Source: Actinomycetes bacterium (lineage in GTDB: Bacteria; Actinomycetota; Acidimicrobiia; Acidimicrobiales; Palsa-688). Taken from it: a stretch of 5,412 bases of DNA. This document shows, piece by piece, positions 5,300 to 5,412 of the stretch. Within the stretch, counting starts at the first letter, position 1; every line of letters starts with the position of its first letter. Made by a program: the position numbers and the translations under genes. The notes below the pieces were generated by a model. That model ran no database searches. It was not told the DNA's origin and saw only the letters and a program-made list of their open reading frames with translations. The DNA lies in contig JAKARG010000237.1 in assembly GCA_021819345.1 (NCBI GenBank), forward strand, positions 1 to 5,412, given 5' to 3'.

Positions 5300-5412
5300 C
5301 TACGAGCACCCGCTGGTCGACCCGCAGCTGGCGCAGACGTAGCACGAGCCGGACCGCTGCATGGCGTTGCCGCACTGGTAGCAGTAGGGGGCGTCCCGCT
5401 GCTCGCTCCTGG
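5300..5412 (-). CDS. nrdJ: B12-dependent (class II) ribonucleotide reductase, C-terminal tail
   Basis: Only the last 36 codons are in the window, ending at TAG (5300-5302). They encode a Cys-rich tail: APYCYQCGNAMQRSG, then SCYVCASCGSTSGCS. The CxxC...CxxCxxC zinc-ribbon layout and the GSTSGCS ending are typical of actinobacterial NrdJ, an adenosylcobalamin-dependent enzyme that reduces ribonucleotides for DNA synthesis. The tail's cysteines are thought to relay electrons to the active site. The gene is complete at its 3' end and not disrupted by the transposon, whose terminal repeat stops 15 bp beyond the stop codon. It is transcribed towards yfbU, with no clear terminator in between. Confidence 0.88.
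   Translation of the reverse strand, partial: RSEQRDAPYCYQCGNAMQRSGSCYVCASCGSTSGCS

Noticed and set aside
5115..5342. 75-codon + strand frame between yfbU and nrdJ
   Set aside because: It runs through the regulatory region and the transposon-end repeats and is antisense to nrdJ at its end; there is no plausible ribosome-binding site or domain.

Overview
The window is GC-rich with strongly G/C-biased third codon positions and densely packed, overlapping genes. The partial gene at the right edge ends in a Cys-rich tail (GSTSGCS) typical of actinobacterial B12-dependent ribonucleotide reductases. A high-GC actinobacterium is the best guess; the genus cannot be read from this sequence.

About 5.28 kb of the window reads as the interior and right end of a Tn7/Mu-type (TnsB/TniA-family) transposon. 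Positions 3-3715 hold a tightly coupled four-gene + strand operon. It encodes a DDE transposase (open at the left edge), an AAA-type TnsC/TniB/MuB-like ATPase with a damaged Walker B, a second protein that looks like a Walker-A-less relative of such an ATPase with an extra C-terminal domain, and a small XRE-type DNA-binding protein. The genes overlap or nearly abut (TGATG, 1-nt gap, GTGA), so they are almost certainly co-translated.

Convergent to this, on the - strand, lies a two-gene cargo operon. A YfbU-family protein (5107-4493) is followed 2 bp later by a TIR-domain protein (4490-3774) carrying an N-terminal Cys/His motif and a Gly/Ser/Tyr-rich linker. Bacterial TIR domains are commonly NAD+-consuming immune effectors, so YfbU-TIR is the candidate defence or cell-death module. 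Upstream of yfbU is an exact match to the Gram-positive LexA (SOS) box consensus, 5148-5161, suggesting DNA-damage control.

At 5211-5284 three direct copies of a roughly 21-bp unit ending in GGGACATT, plus one inverted AATGTCCC, form an array resembling the multiple TnsB-binding sites of Tn7-like ends. The array stops 15 bp before the nrdJ stop codon (5300-5302, - strand), so the element appears to sit directly behind the 3' end of a housekeeping gene, as Tn7 does at glmS. The left end, any tnsA or tniQ gene, and the other half of the cargo would lie outside the window.
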